Source: Laetiporus sulphureus 93-53 (lineage: Eukaryota > Basidiomycota > Agaricomycetes > Polyporales > Laetiporaceae). Taken from it: DNA of 64,000 nucleotides. Below the pieces are notes generated by a model, which was not told the DNA's origin, did not search any database, and saw nothing but the letters and a program-made list of their open reading frames with translations. The position numbers were made by a program, and so were the translations under genes. Of the stretch, positions 1-11,031 are shown piece by piece (position 1 is the stretch's first letter; every line of letters begins with the position of its first letter). The stretch lies in contig NW_024468558.1 in assembly GCF_001632365.1 (NCBI RefSeq), positions 30,815 to 94,814 of the forward strand, read 5' to 3'.

Positions 1-221
1 GTCTCATGGGCGCAAAGGGAGTGAGAGGCTGGTGAGGCCACAAATGACTGGGGAGTACAGTAATACAGGTGCATACTTATACGTTTTCTGCCCTTCCGTA
101 CTCGCCCGCTCTGTTTCCAGGTACCGCCCTGCGACGCGTTTCAGCCGTCGCTTGGCGCTTGTCCCTCCCGACGCGTTGAGCGCGTTTCACCAGAAGTGCC
201 GTCGGTCGGCCACTTCCAACA
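1..221. other. Left edge, no gene seen
   Basis: No coding region could be supported here. The homology to the NFS1 3' flank starts at about 222. This stretch does not visibly match the sequence that follows the flank in the other copies, so it is probably one side of a duplication breakpoint. Confidence 0.5.
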
Positions 222-444
222 TGTTCATCACCGTCGCAGGACATACGACACACGGCACGGGACATAACGGGAGGCGACAGCGAAGGAAGGACCTAGGATG
301 GGTGCGGACGGTGCCGCGGATATTTCGTCGCGCGAGCGACACTAGAGAAACGGACCTGAACACTGACTGCACAGGATTGAGAAATAGTTGTATCAAATGC
401 AATGAGTGAGCCGAGGCGAAGAGGATGCCGACTGGGATGGTCGT
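222..444 (-). repeat. Duplicated NFS1 3' flank, copy 1
   Basis: This is the DNA just beyond the NFS1 stop codon, read on the minus strand. Clearly related sequence lies beyond the stop of the intact gene (7063-7292) and of two other broken copies (2281-2485 and 59986-60209). The shared landmarks are a 'caccgtcgcaggacatacga' stretch and a GC-rich block around 'gacggtgccgcggatatttc'. Its preservation shows that genomic DNA was copied, not a spliced transcript. Confidence 0.75.
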
Positions 445-1775
445 TCAATGCTGCGCCCAGTCGATGGTGCTGATGTCGATGCCGTCTTGAACCATCTCCC
501 ACAGCGGGCTACCATGACACCAGAAGTCAGCTACCAATCACCAGACCATATAACGTAACATGAGCACGCACCTCATATCCCGCAACCGCTGCACAATCGC
601 AATGATCTTCTCAATTACGTAGTCGACCTCCGCCTCGGTCGAGAACCGGCCCATACCGAAACGCAGCGATAAATGCGCCATGTCTTCAGCGGCTCCGAGT
701 GCGCGAAGCACGTACGATGGCGCGAGCGACGCCGAAATGCACGTGCTTCTTGATGACAATGCGGTATCCTGCAGCACGAACCCAAAGTCAGCATGGGCCT
801 CGCGATGAGCTGACCGGAAATACGCACCTGAAGCGCCATCAGCAGACTCTCGCCCTCGACATACGCGAAGCTAAGGTTGACACAGCCCGAATAGCCGTTC
901 GTCTCACCGTTTCGCACGACGTGCTCGACCTTCGCGTTGATGCTCTTGATGAGGCGCTCAGATAGTTCCTTCACGTGCGCGTGGTCTCGCTGACAACACA
1001 AACAAGAGATCAGCATCAAAATCTGACATCGAAGAACAACACGGAAGACGAGGCACTCAGTACCCCTGCATGGTGCATCTCGGCTCAGCCGGCGCAGCTG
1101 ACACGAGTCCAGACTGGATTGCCGCTGACCTCAGTGTACAAAGGTACGTGCAAAGCCTCATCAGCGCGCCTTTTCAAGAAATCTACACTCACCGCCATCT
1201 CCTGCTTCGCGATCCTTTCAGCCTCACCCATACCCCCAACTAGTGGCGTCGCTAGGGTCCCACTCTTCAACCCACGTTCCTGTCCACCGCCATTGGTGAA
1301 AGGCTCCAAGCGTACACGAGGCCGCCTGCGGACGTAGCACGCCGCGATGCCTTTGGGACCGTACAGCTTGTGTGTGGAAGTGCACGTCGCGATGCCGCCG
1401 AACGAGCGCGCCAATCTCCTTGATCGGCTGGATGACGCCCGTCTCATTGTTCACGGTCATGACGGAAACCGGCGCAGTGTCTGGCCGAATGGCCTTCTCG
1501 AGCTCAGCGAGGTCGACGATACCGTTCTTTTGCACCGGGAGGTAAGTCACGTCGAACTCCTCCTCTTGCGGCTTCCAGCAGGAGTCAAGCACGCATTTGT
1601 GTTCCTAAGCATCAAAGAGGATGAAAGTCCAATTGACGGCTCTAGCTCCGAAAACGTACTGTATGGGTGGTGATAATGCGCTTCCCTATATTCTTGTGGA
1701 ACCGCGCAACACCCTTGATAGCCATATTATTTGACTCAGTCACGCCCGCGGTGAATACGATGCCGTTTGGTTCAG
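445..1775 (-). pseudogene. Broken cysteine desulfurase copy 1 (NFS1-like)
   Basis: This matches most of the intact NFS1 gene at 7293-9309, with the introns retained. It includes the C-terminal end ([11 protein letters not shown]...WAQH stop), the region around the catalytic Cys, the EGESLLMAL block and the GGGQERG block. It is not functional. About 80 bp are missing near 1378, joining HFHT directly to HKLYGPKG. That removes the segment just before the PLP-binding Lys and shifts the frame. The catalytic loop reads [10 protein letters not shown] where the intact gene has [10 protein letters not shown]. The first third of the gene is absent: homology stops inside the [10 protein letters not shown] region near 1775, where repeat A begins. 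Retained introns rule out a retrocopy. Confidence 0.85.
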
Positions 1776-1787
1776 CAGTGCACTTTT

Positions 1788-2276
1788 TCCGAACCAGAAA
1801 CTACCTGTGCCAGGTGCGCTACGACCGTCCAGCGAAGACGATCCATCACCGTACTTGTGCAGACGCAATCCACCCGGCGGAAAGGAAGAACCGTTGAGTG
1901 CCTCTGGCCCTGAGGTGCCGATATTGATGATCGCGTCGCCAGCCGCGGCTACAAGGAGGCCGTATGATTTAGGCGAAACAGGCTGTGCAGTGGTGCCCGT
2001 CATGTGCGCTGATTTGGGACTCAATAATCTCCGCGTCCGAAAGACATAATCGCATTCTTTGTCGACAACCGGTGCTTGGTTTTGATGAGTTCATAAAGAT
2101 TTCGGTACACTCTTGTAGCCAAGACTTTGAATGCGCATGTGTTGGACTTCACAGCTGGAATACTATGTAGGACAGATAAATGTGCAACGATCACTGTTTG
2201 CTCCCCGATGAAACGAAATACGTAGGTCTGGAGCCTCCAAGACTGGGCGCTTGCGCCATATCTGCAAAGCTTGTCG
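1788..2276. repeat. Repeat A, copy 1
   Basis: This segment of about 490 bp is related to about 6354-6800 (same orientation) and about 60450-60985 (opposite orientation). A recognisable block is 'aaccagaaa..tgcctgtgcc' followed by a stretch that translates on the minus strand to motifs such as [13 protein letters not shown]. Another is 'ccaagactgggcgcttgcgcc' near the end. No copy has a long open frame. It could be a decayed gene or old mobile DNA; I do not recognise the family. In all three places it lies on the 3' side of an NFS1 copy. Confidence 0.6.
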
Positions 2277-2280
2277 TGAT

Positions 2281-2485
2281 TGAACGTGGCATGGGACATA
2301 CCGGGAGACGACAGCAAAGGAAAGGCCCTTGAATGAGTGCGGACGGCGCCGCGGATATGTCGTCGCGGGAGCGACATCATAGAATGAGATCTGAACACTG
2401 ACTGCACAAGGTTAAGGAATAGTTGTATGGGACGCAATGAGGGAGCCAAAGCGGAGGGCGGGAGGTGACTGGAATGGTCCGACGC
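2281..2485 (-). repeat. Duplicated NFS1 3' flank, copy 2
   Basis: This is the same flank found beyond the intact NFS1 stop (7063-7292). It is fused directly to repeat A here, whereas about 260 bp separate the two elements beside the intact gene. Confidence 0.7.
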
Positions 2486-2961
2486 TCAATGCTGTGCCCA
2501 GTCGATTGCGCTGATGCTGATGCCGTCCTGGACCATCTCCCACAGCGGGCTATTAGCACAACAGAGGTCAGCTACCAGTGACCAAACGATAGATCATAAC
2601 ACGAACACGCACCTCATGTCCCGCAACCGCTGCACACACACAACTACCTTCTCGATCACGTAGTCGACCTCCGCCTCGGTCGTGAACCAGCCCATACCGA
2701 AGCGCAGCGATGAATGAGCCATGTCTTCTGCAGCTCCGAGCGCGCGAAGCGCATACGATGGCTCGAGCGGTGCCGACGTGCACGCGTTTCGTGACGACAA
2801 TGCGATATCCTGCAGCACATACCCAAAGTTATCATAAACCTCACACAATGAACAACCGTAACGACGCACCTTGAGCGCCATGAGGAAACTCTCGCCCTCT
2901 ACACACGCAAAGCTAAGGTTGACGAAGCCGGGTAGCCGATCGGGTCACCGTTTCGCACGAC
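2486..2961 (-). pseudogene. Broken cysteine desulfurase copy 2 (NFS1 3' end only)
   Basis: Only the last exons of NFS1 are present: the C-terminal [10 protein letters not shown] block, the exon with the catalytic Cys (here [10 protein letters not shown]), and part of the EGESFLMAL exon. Homology stops abruptly at about 2961, inside the sequence that encodes the [15 protein letters not shown] part of the intact gene. A missing base near 2930 also breaks the frame. It cannot encode an enzyme because the PLP-binding domain is absent. Beyond the breakpoint comes a short unique stretch and then, at about 3121, the left arm of the inverted duplication. Confidence 0.8.
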
Positions 2962-4102
2962 GGAATCTGTACCTTTCCAGGCATCGGGCAAATCACCCAA
3001 AGGTCACGGAGACGACGTACCATGAGCCCCATTAATTGGGATGAGTGTCTTCATGTGGCCGGGGGCAATGCAAGAGGATCTGCATAGCCATCACGGTGCC
3101 GTCTGGAGCTCGTACATACTGTGACGCAATCCGATCGATGTCGCGTCGCCTTGACGGTCCTTCTCGGTTTCTTGGCTATGGCAGGTACGAAAGGAGCTCT
3201 CGCAAATCAACGGCCTACCGAACGCCTAGCTAGCTGCAGACATTTCCTATTCGGAGATGTTTACAGTGCAGGAAACCGGGGAACGTTCGTCGCGAGCACG
3301 TTACATTCAGTTTGGCTGGCGATACCATTTGTTTAGATTGCGCACAGGACGATGCTAGGAATTTGTTAAATGTCGAATGCTCCATGCTGTTGCCTGGTTG
3401 AAATAGGCTGAGCGCAAAAGGACGCGTCTGTGGCTGACGACGGTACGCATATCCATGTCGAATCGGCGCCGGCTCTTGCTCAAGCTTCAGCCTGCCTCTC
3501 CATTCAGGGCCGGATGGGCACGGAGAGGCGGTCTCAGCTCATAGTTCTTTCTGCGGTTGTCGCGTCTCGTTCCTAGTAATTTTACATGTGCGACCTCCTG
3601 CATATCGTGGTTTTCATGATACAGGTGGTCAGCATATTGTTGATTTAAGTCGCCATGTCGGCCTTAGCACATCGAGCTGAGTCATTGAGGTGTTCAAATA
3701 TTCATATGCATGAACGTCCGTAGATAGTCCGAGTATAGTATGAATAGAACCACAGAGCCGAAGTATCGAAAGGTCTGCTACCGTCACAGAGCAATTTGAA
3801 GACGACGAAAGACATTGCACATGTCTGACTATATAGGCGGACAAAATATTACATGAATAGAAAACCGGATGCGCGCGTAATACGTATAGTATGAGTGGTG
3901 TATGACAGCGAAGATTGTAACAATTTTCCAAAAACCAATAAATATGGAACCGGGACGCTTGCAGCCTTGTATAGGAAAGTTTCGAGACAGGGAATGAATT
4001 GCGGACCTAAAGTACCCAAACTCAGCGTGGACGTCGCGCATGCGTCAACCAACTTACCAGATTCCGAAACACGTTACACACGAACAACTCCAGCTCCTCG
4101 TC

Positions 4103-5981
4103 TTAGTAGTCGTCCTCCCAATCGTCTTCTTCCTCCCAATCCTCGGCGGCCTCTCCCTCTGCCTGCCCTTGCTCCACATCGTACTCGCGGCCTTGTCCAG
4201 AGGGTCCAGCTTCCATGGACATCTCAACTTGCTGTGCTTCGTGATGACGGTGTTGATTCGAAGGGCCGGCAATCATGGTCTCGTTCACAACAGCGTTTAT
4301 CCGGTTGGCGGTGGCTACAGAAGGTTCCGTCTCTGAACCGATTGCAGGGACGCTGTTTGAGGCGTCAGAAAGGATCACAAGGCTGGGAATGTCGATGTAC
4401 GCTTCAGTCTGCACGCCATGGCCTGAGCGCACAAACGAGGGAGTATCGGATTGCTCCCTCTGCGCGGCTCGGGCCGTTTCTTGGATATTCAGCAAAATCC
4501 GAGAGACAAGAATTGTGTTGAGCCTATAAAACGCATGAGTATCTGTTGCAATCAGCATAGATCCTGAAACTTAACGGTGTCCCCAAATTGTCGATAACAT
4601 ATGTGGCGTTCTACATAGGACGTCACGGTTTTATGAAGACATTCAGCAGCAGCAGTATGAAAGTTGATGCGCATTTGGGTCACTGACCTGGCCAATAAGC
4701 AATAGTACGTTCGTGCTCACGTTCAGCAGTAATAGTATTCTATGGCGATGCCTCAGTTTCCCCTGCAATGGACTAGAGTTGGCCACGTACACGAACTGAA
4801 TCGTACCTATAGACAGAAAAAAAGATGACGCAATCACGGTTCTACAACATAAGCTTTACTCACCGTCTCTCAGCAACAATGCCACCAGTGAAGGCCTCTG
4901 AGAAAGCACTCCAGTCGAGTTCCGGCTGAGTTGTTTGTATAGCCTCCACCAGATGACACCGACCAGTGCAACATTTTGGACCACAGAAATAACAAGGAGG
5001 GTAATTATTACTACCGAAGTGACCGTCAGTGTGGCTCATTTGGAGAAGGTAGTGCTTATAATCAGCTTACACCTGGTAGTTGATGGTTGAGAAGAGTACA
5101 TAAACTGACGACAGAACGGGTTGCTTACTTTGTGTAGGTGCTCGCAAACGAATTCTGTGGGAACGAGTAGCATATTGCCGTTGATTCTAGTACGATGACC
5201 CCGGTTGATTTGTTCACGAGGTCTTCTCACGACAAGAGAGTCAGTGATGGAACGATTCGTTCAATCCAATCATCGTAGAGAGCGTACCGAGGACAATATC
5301 GAGCCCCAAATTTGCGCAGGCTAGCAACGCAAAAATTATGGTGGGACGCCAGTCACGTCCGGTCACTGCATATACTCGTAGTAACGTGAGCACTGCAATA
5401 GGATGTCAGTATCTAGCTGGAATGGGGTGCACGTAAATTGACCTGCGGACACCATGGCGATTTCAACTATAAGACTGGAAAACGCATTTTCCACTACTTC
5501 ACAGCTAAAAGGCATGAAATGTAATAGGTTTTGCAAGTCCGTGAGTAGAGGACTCGGAACGAACCTCTGCCGTGGCATCCTGTCAGACCGCCGTGATCAG
5601 ATTGAAGCTCCATCACGATACGTACAGTTTGTGAGTAGATATTCAATAACGCTGAGATCGATACGGCACCATAGGCGAGAGCCACCAGTCGATTGATGAA
5701 GAAGAGGACTGCCGGGAGTGACCTTTTGCCCCAAAAGAATTTAACCTCTTGGTTGAACGTAGTGATATGTTCGTAGAATATGAGGGCTAGATCAGGTCAT
5801 CGTTCCAATGCATTGCAGCGTTCAGTTACGATCACACTCGCCTGCTCCGGATGCAGAGGCACAATTCGATATGAAGCTATGCATGACAAGCCCTCGGAAT
5901 TAGCAAACTGGCTAACAGGGGAAAGATCGAAGCTCACTTTGCCTCCAGCAGCTCGATCGGCTCCGTGGTCAAGCTCGTCAT
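4103..5981 (-). CDS. DUF6533-type multi-span membrane protein, left copy
   Basis: Multi-exon gene on the minus strand. The start MTSLTTEPIELLEA is at 5981. The next exons give LIFYEHITTFNQEVKFFWGK and LFFINRLVALAYG, which fit the YE...L..EV..FW......LF..NRY signature of DUF6533. Later hydrophobic exons include RVYAVTGRDWRPTIIFALL, a segment ending RPSLVALLLRDG, and LNVSTNVLLLIGQ. The last exon has LNTILVSRILLNIQE and then a low-complexity acidic tail ending EEEDDWEDDY. The family has several membrane spans and no known function; it is expanded in Agaricomycetes. Intron 2 appears to use a GC donor (gcgagt). A 28-nt intron at 4543-4570 is needed to keep the frame. If that intron is not real, this copy is frameshifted. 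Exon edges are inferred. Confidence 0.7.
4543..4570 (-). other. Predicted 28-nt intron in the DUF6533 gene
   Basis: On the minus strand the sequence runs from gtttca to gcaacag and contains a plausible branch site (gctgat). Removing it joins the exon ending in ...TPL to ...THAFYRLNTILVSR in frame. The sister gene has the same 28-nt arrangement at 62770-62797. Without removal, the upstream frame ends at a stop a few codons later in both copies. Confidence 0.45.
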
Positions 5982-7062
5982 GCTATGAACAGAGGACAGG
6001 AGGTGACGAAGATGTGAGTAGCAGCTAACTCTGAGTAGCTATCTAACATGCTCGCAGTACGATCATCAGATGCAAGGGAAAAAGAATTTACGGATGCCAA
6101 GGTACAAAGATTCTTCTCTTGTTGGAGTTGACCAGTCGACTGAGGATTCTGCGCAGTTCTCACAGTACGGTGGGCTCAACTTAGCTGATATTCTCAGCGT
6201 CTGCCGCTCACATCGAACTTGCAGGCTCTATCGAAACCATCGCATCCAGCGAGCGGGAATCACACTGAGCATGCCTTTTGAGAGCTCTGCAACGCTAGGG
6301 ACGTGCAACCATCTTCCCATAGGTGGATCGGGACCTAAATTGAGTCGGCGCACTCGTTCCCAACCAGAAAATGCCTGTGCCCTGTGCGCTACGGCCGTCA
6401 AGCAAAGATGATCCATCACAGCATTTGTGCAGAACCAAGTGACTGCGTGAAAAGAAAGATGCGTTCCCAGCGCACTTCCAGCCGCAGCTACAATGAGGCC
6501 GCACAGCCGTATATGATCTAGGGTGAAACAGTCTTTCAATGCTGTCCACTGACCTTCTTCTCGTCGTAGACACTGATTTGAGGTTGAATGTTGATCGGCG
6601 TGGCGGTGCTTGACTTTGATAAGTGTATCAAGATTCTGTTACGTTCTTGTAGCCAAAACGCACATGTGTTGACGTTCAGAGCAGAAATACAGTCGCTAAA
6701 GCAAGAAGAATGTGCAACACATATTCGGTGAAAAAAAATAGAGAGGTTAGAGTCCAAGACTGGGCGCTTGCGCCGTATCTTCAAAACGCGCCGTGATTGG
6801 TGGCCACAGTATCACATTACCTCATTGATAGTTGGTTACGGTGATTGCAGCTCGATTGGCTGCATCCCGAGGATAATCATTAGCCGACTCAAATTGAAAG
6901 CACCAAGAGCACCGCCAATTATCCAACTTTCACAGAAAAGGCGAACCAACCTTTCGCTCACCCGATTATCCCGGGTCAACTTGGACAGCTAGTTATTTAA
7001 CAGAGCTCATATAAATCCACAGTACGCGTAGTAACTACGAACAACAATTACATTCAATGTTC
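5982..7062. other. Upstream region of the DUF6533 gene, with repeat A copy 2
   Basis: No intact gene is seen. The part from about 6354 to 6800 is repeat A, and the whole stretch is matched in inverted order by about 60210-61353. A minus-strand stretch near 6163-6100 (motif AQNPQSTGQL) is also conserved in the right arm. It could be the promoter or 5' part of the DUF6533 gene, or a remnant of another gene. Confidence 0.5.
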
Positions 7063-7292
7063 GTCACCGTCGCAGGACATACGACACATGGTACGAGACA
7101 TATCAGGAGATGACAGCAAACGAAAGGCCCTAGAATGGGTGCGGACAGCGCCGCGGATATTTCGTCGCCGTAGCGACGTTGGAGAAACGGACTAGAACAA
7201 TGACTGCACAAGGATAGGAAATAGTTGTATCGGATGCGATGTGTGAGCAGAAGCGAAGGGGATGCAGGGTAGGAGGAGGCTGGGATGGTCGC
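7063..7292 (-). repeat. NFS1 3' flank of the intact gene
   Basis: This stretch directly follows the stop codon of the intact NFS1 gene. It is the reference copy of the flank also found at 222-444, 2281-2485 and 59986-60209. It probably contains the 3' UTR. Confidence 0.65.
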
Positions 7293-9309
7293 TCAATGCT
7301 GCGCCCAGTCGATGGAGCTGATGTCGATGCCGTCCTGAACCATCTCCCACAGCGGGCTACCATGACACCAGAAGTCAGCTACCAGTCACCAAATGATAGA
7401 TTGTAACATGAGCACGCACCTCATATCCCGCAACCGCTGCACAACGGCAACGATCTTCTCAATCACGTAGTCGACCTCAGCCTCGGTCGTGAACCGGCCC
7501 ATACCGAAGCGCAACGACGAATGCGCCATGTCTTCTGCAGCTCCGAGTGCGCGAAGCACGTACGATGGCTCGAGCGACGCCGACGTGCACGCGCTTCCTG
7601 ATGACAATGCGATGTCCTGCAGCACGAATCCAAGTTGGCATGGACCTCACGATGAGCTGACCGTAAATACGCACCTTCAACGCCATGAGCAGACTCTCGC
7701 CCTCGACATACGCGAAGCTAAGGTTGACACAGCCGGGATAGCCGTTCGTGTCACCGTTTCGCACGACGTGCTCCACTTTCGCGTTGATGCCCTTGATGAG
7801 GCGCTCAGATAGTTCCTTCACGTGTGCATGGTCTCGCTGACAACACAAACAATAGATCAGCATCAAAATCTGACGTCGAAGAACGAAGCGGAAGACGAGG
7901 CGCTCAGTACCCCTGCACGGTACATCTCAGCTCAGCCGGCACAGCTGACACGAGTCCAGACTGCATTGCCGCTGATCTCATGGTACAAAGGTACGTGCAA
8001 AGCCTCATCAGCGCGCCTGCTCAAGAAACTTGCACTTACCGCCATCTCCTGCTTCGCAATCCTTGCAGCCTCACCCATACCCGCAACTAGTGGCGTCGCT
8101 AGCGTCCCACTCCTCAATCCACGCTCCTGTCCACCGCCGTTGATGATAGGCTCCAAGCGTACACGAGGCCGCCTGCGGACATAGCACGCGCCGATGCCCT
8201 TGGGACCGTACAGCTTGTGCCCCGAGAGACTCATGAGGTCGACATTCATCTCGTTCACGTCGATTGGGATCTTGCCTGCCGCCTGCGCGGCATCCGTGTG
8301 GAAGTGCACGCCGCGATGCCGCCGAATGAGTGCGCCAATCTCTTTGATCGGCTGGATGACGCCCGTCTCGTTGTTCACGGTCATGATGGAAACCAGTGCC
8401 GTGTCTGGCCGAATGGCCTTCTCCAGCTCAGCGAGGTCGACGATGCCATTCTTTTGCACCGGGAGGTAAGTCACATCGAATCCCTCTTCTTGCAGCTTCC
8501 GACAAGAGTCGAGCACACATTTGTGTTCCTGAGCGTCAAAGAGTGGAGTGAGCGGGTCAAAGTTCAGTGGACGGCGCCAGCTCTGAAAACGTACCGTCTG
8601 GGTGGTGATGATATGCCTCTTTTTGTCCTTATGGAACCGTGCAACACCCTTGATAGCCATATTATTTGACTCAGTCGCGCCCGAGGTGAATATGATGTCT
8701 TTTGGGTCGGCACCAATGAGGTCGGCAATATTCTGTCGCAGAAAGGAGGCAAGTCAATACAGCGTGTCGGACACAGTTCCGCCAGCACGTGCCTTACGCC
8801 CATCCTCCACGGCCTTTTCGGCCTCCCAGCCGTATGCGTGTGTCCGACTGTGAGGGTTGCCGTATTGGTCGGTAAAATATGGGAGCATGGCGTCGAGTAC
8901 ACGGGGGTCGACGGGGGTTGTTGCCTGCAGTGCTGAGTGAGCAAAGGAGCGCGGCAGAGGCCGTGGGAACCAACACTGACCTGCATGTCGAGGTAGATGG
9001 GGCGGACTTTCTCGCCTACTGTGCCCTCACGGCGGGGCATTTCAAGCTTGAAGCCGAGCATGTCTGCCAGCGCATAAATTTGTTGAGGAGCACAGAAAAA
9101 GCTGGCCAACAAAGCAACTCACCTGCTCTGGGCGTAAAATGCTCATCGCCCTCGTAGGTAGAGGGCACGTCGACGACGCTAGCGCGGTCTGCGCCCGAGG
9201 GCTGGACGAGAGTGCGACGAGCATTCCTGAGGGCAACCGTGGCAACGTTCGTCCTGAGGGCATTGCGGGGGATGGATCTGCTTGCCTGAGAGGAGACGCG
9301 GGATAACAT
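7293..9309 (-). CDS. NFS1: Cysteine desulfurase, mitochondrial (intact copy)
   Basis: PLP enzyme that takes sulfur from cysteine for Fe-S cluster assembly, acting with Isd11 and Isu1 in the mitochondrial matrix. The start at 9309 gives an Arg/Ser-rich, acid-poor N-terminus typical of a mitochondrial presequence. Several introns interrupt the gene. The usual blocks follow in order: [71 protein letters not shown], the PLP-binding Lys in [24 protein letters not shown], the catalytic Cys in [27 protein letters not shown], and the C-terminus [12 protein letters not shown]...WAQH. All key residues are present. It is the only complete copy of four in the window. It is head-to-head with the RNA-binding gene at 9679, so a shared promoter is likely. 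Confidence 0.95.
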
Positions 9310-9678
9310 AGTGGTGTGGGGGGGAGGGAGCGGCGAAGAGATGAATATAATCTGCGCTGTTTATTATCAGATAAGCCGCGCGGTGTTGACGGATGCCGGG
9401 CGGAGAGGAGCAAGCACGCCATTGGTCAGGCGAGTCAAGTCCTGCGTCAGGCACGCCTCCATTGGCTGCGCCGAAGCCGAAATGATTCGCCAGCCCCAGA
9501 CCCCGTCCCAGACGCCGGCCTATCCCAGCCTCCGCTTGAGTAAGCAGTCCATATCCGATGAGAAGTATTGCCTGATTTGGGCATCTGCCTCGTGGTGCGC
9601 ACGGACCAGTCGCCGGGTCCATTTGAACTCAGCCGAAAGACGCCAGCACCAACTCGTCTTTTGCTCTTCACCACCATC
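9310..9678. promoter_or_regulatory. Divergent promoter region, NFS1 / SR protein
   Basis: 369 bp separate the two start codons, which point away from each other. No TATA box in a convincing position was seen. It presumably drives both genes; individual elements cannot be assigned from sequence alone. Confidence 0.55.
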
Positions 9679-11031
9679 ATGGCCCGTCGTCTCTATCTCG
9701 GCAGTAATGCATCTTATTCATTTCTTCTTGACCACTCCCAGCTCACGCATTTGCTTTCCCCTCCCTCCCCCTTTTTTGCACAGGACTGCCTCCCGACACC
9801 CGCGCCGACGACGTCTCCAAGTTCTTCGATGGATATGGCCGCATCGTCGACTGCCGCGTCATGACCGGCTTTGGCTTCGTCGAGTTCGAGAGCTCCCGCG
9901 ACGCCGAGGAGGCTGTCCACCACTTCAACGGCAAGCCCTTCATGGGTGCCAAGTATGCGCTTCCCGCTGTCGCTGCCCGTTCTCACGCGCCTACTGACTT
10001 CTGACAAAGCATCGTCGTTGAATTCGCAAAGGAGACTCGCCCCCGCAGGGATGTCTACGAGGCTGAGCGTGCCCCTCGCACAAGGCGTCCGCCTGGTTAT
10101 CGCCTCGTCGTCTCGGGCATATCCCGGGACACCAGCTGGCAGGTATGATTTTTTATTACTCTGATTTGCAGCAGTTCTTGGCCGCGTTTGCGCAATTGTT
10201 ACCGGACTCGAAAATGGCCGCTGGGAAGATCGTGCCTCTTATGGAGCTGCTTCTACCGCGTTGTCTGATTGATTTGCAATGACCGGACCTTGAGCGTTTA
10301 TGGACCTTTGGCTCTCCCACCGATGGACGGACCTGACCTTAATCTCGCCCTCGTCAGGACCTTAAGGACTTTGGCCGCGAAGCTGGTAGCGTATCTTATG
10401 CCGACATCGATCGTGATGCTCCTGGCGAAGGGTGAGATATCTGCATTACTGGCGATGGTGACGTTTCTCACATTGCGCGTAGAATTTTGGAATACCTGTC
10501 TCGCGAGGACTCTGAGCGCGCTGTCAAGGAACTCGACGGCAAGGATCTCCGCGGCCAGCCCGTTCGTGTCGCCATGGACGCCGACGTGAGTGCGGCCATT
10601 CATGCATATCCATCCAGGTATTAACCACATCTCAGCGCGGCGGCGTTGACAACTATCGTCGTGACAACCGCCGCGATGATCGTCGTGATGACCGCTACAG
10701 CCGCGACGACCGTTATGGAAGAGACGACCGTTATAGCCGTGACGACCGCCACAGGGATGACCGACGCGACGCCCGTCGGGATCGTTCCCGATCACCTACC
10801 CGCCGCGATTTCGACGATCGTCGCCCCCCCAGGTCTCCCCCTCCCCGGAGGGACATTGATGATAAGAGGCCTGCAGGGTACGATGACCGGCGGAGTGGCT
10901 ATGATGACCGTCGAGGCCCTGACCCTTATTATGACCGTCGCAGGGACGAAAAAAGACGCGACGAGAAGGATGAACGATTCGAAGATCGCCCGCCGAGGCA
11001 CGCCAATGGGGATAGCGGATGGGCGCGTTAG
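9679..11031 (+). CDS. SR-type RNA-binding protein with two RRM domains
   Basis: Resembles the SRSF1 / Srp2 / Npl3 group that acts in pre-mRNA splicing and mRNA export. The start at 9679 gives MARRLYLG, then an intron (9704-9783) splits the first RRM. RNP motifs are visible: RLYLGRLPPDT (RNP2) and TGFGFVEFES (RNP1) in RRM1, then YRLVVSGISRDTSWQDLKD in a second, less canonical RRM as in SR proteins. The C-terminal third is rich in Arg, Asp and Tyr (repeated RDDRYS/RDDR units), with some RSRSP and PPRSPPPRR, ending NGDSGWAR. At least four introns are inferred. The repeats are acidic-basic RD type more than pure RS, so assignment to one orthologue is uncertain. Divergent from NFS1. Confidence 0.85.
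10640..10790 (+). repeat. Tandem codon repeats coding (R/Y)(S/G)RDDR units
   Basis: About ten imperfect units built around 'cgtgatgaccgc' encode the RDDR/YSRDD low-complexity tail of the RNA-binding protein. Such repeats readily change length. Confidence 0.75.

Larger units (their letters stand above)
3121..7690 (+). repeat. Left arm of a large inverted segmental duplication
   Basis: Read in reverse complement, this stretch matches about 59590-63842 in the same order: the 3' flank of a DUF6533 gene, the gene itself, its upstream region with repeat A, the NFS1 3' flank, and the NFS1 3' exons. Anchors include 'gcaatccgatc' and the ANQRPTERLA-encoding block near 3121-3230, which matches 63720-63842 inverted, and the acidic gene end EEEDDWEDDY at 4103, which matches 63237. 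The arms are clearly diverged, with many substitutions and indels, so the event is not recent. Limits were set by eye to within about 50 bp. The interval 3121-4102 holds no gene I can support. Confidence 0.85.

Noticed and set aside
445..2961. NFS1 copies as processed retrocopies
   Set aside because: Introns and 3' flanking DNA are retained, no poly(A) tract follows, and adjacent non-NFS1 DNA was copied too.
10640..10790. CRISPR-like array from the short tandem repeats
   Set aside because: The repeats are codon repeats for RDDR units inside an RNA-binding protein. There are no spacers and the organism is a eukaryote.
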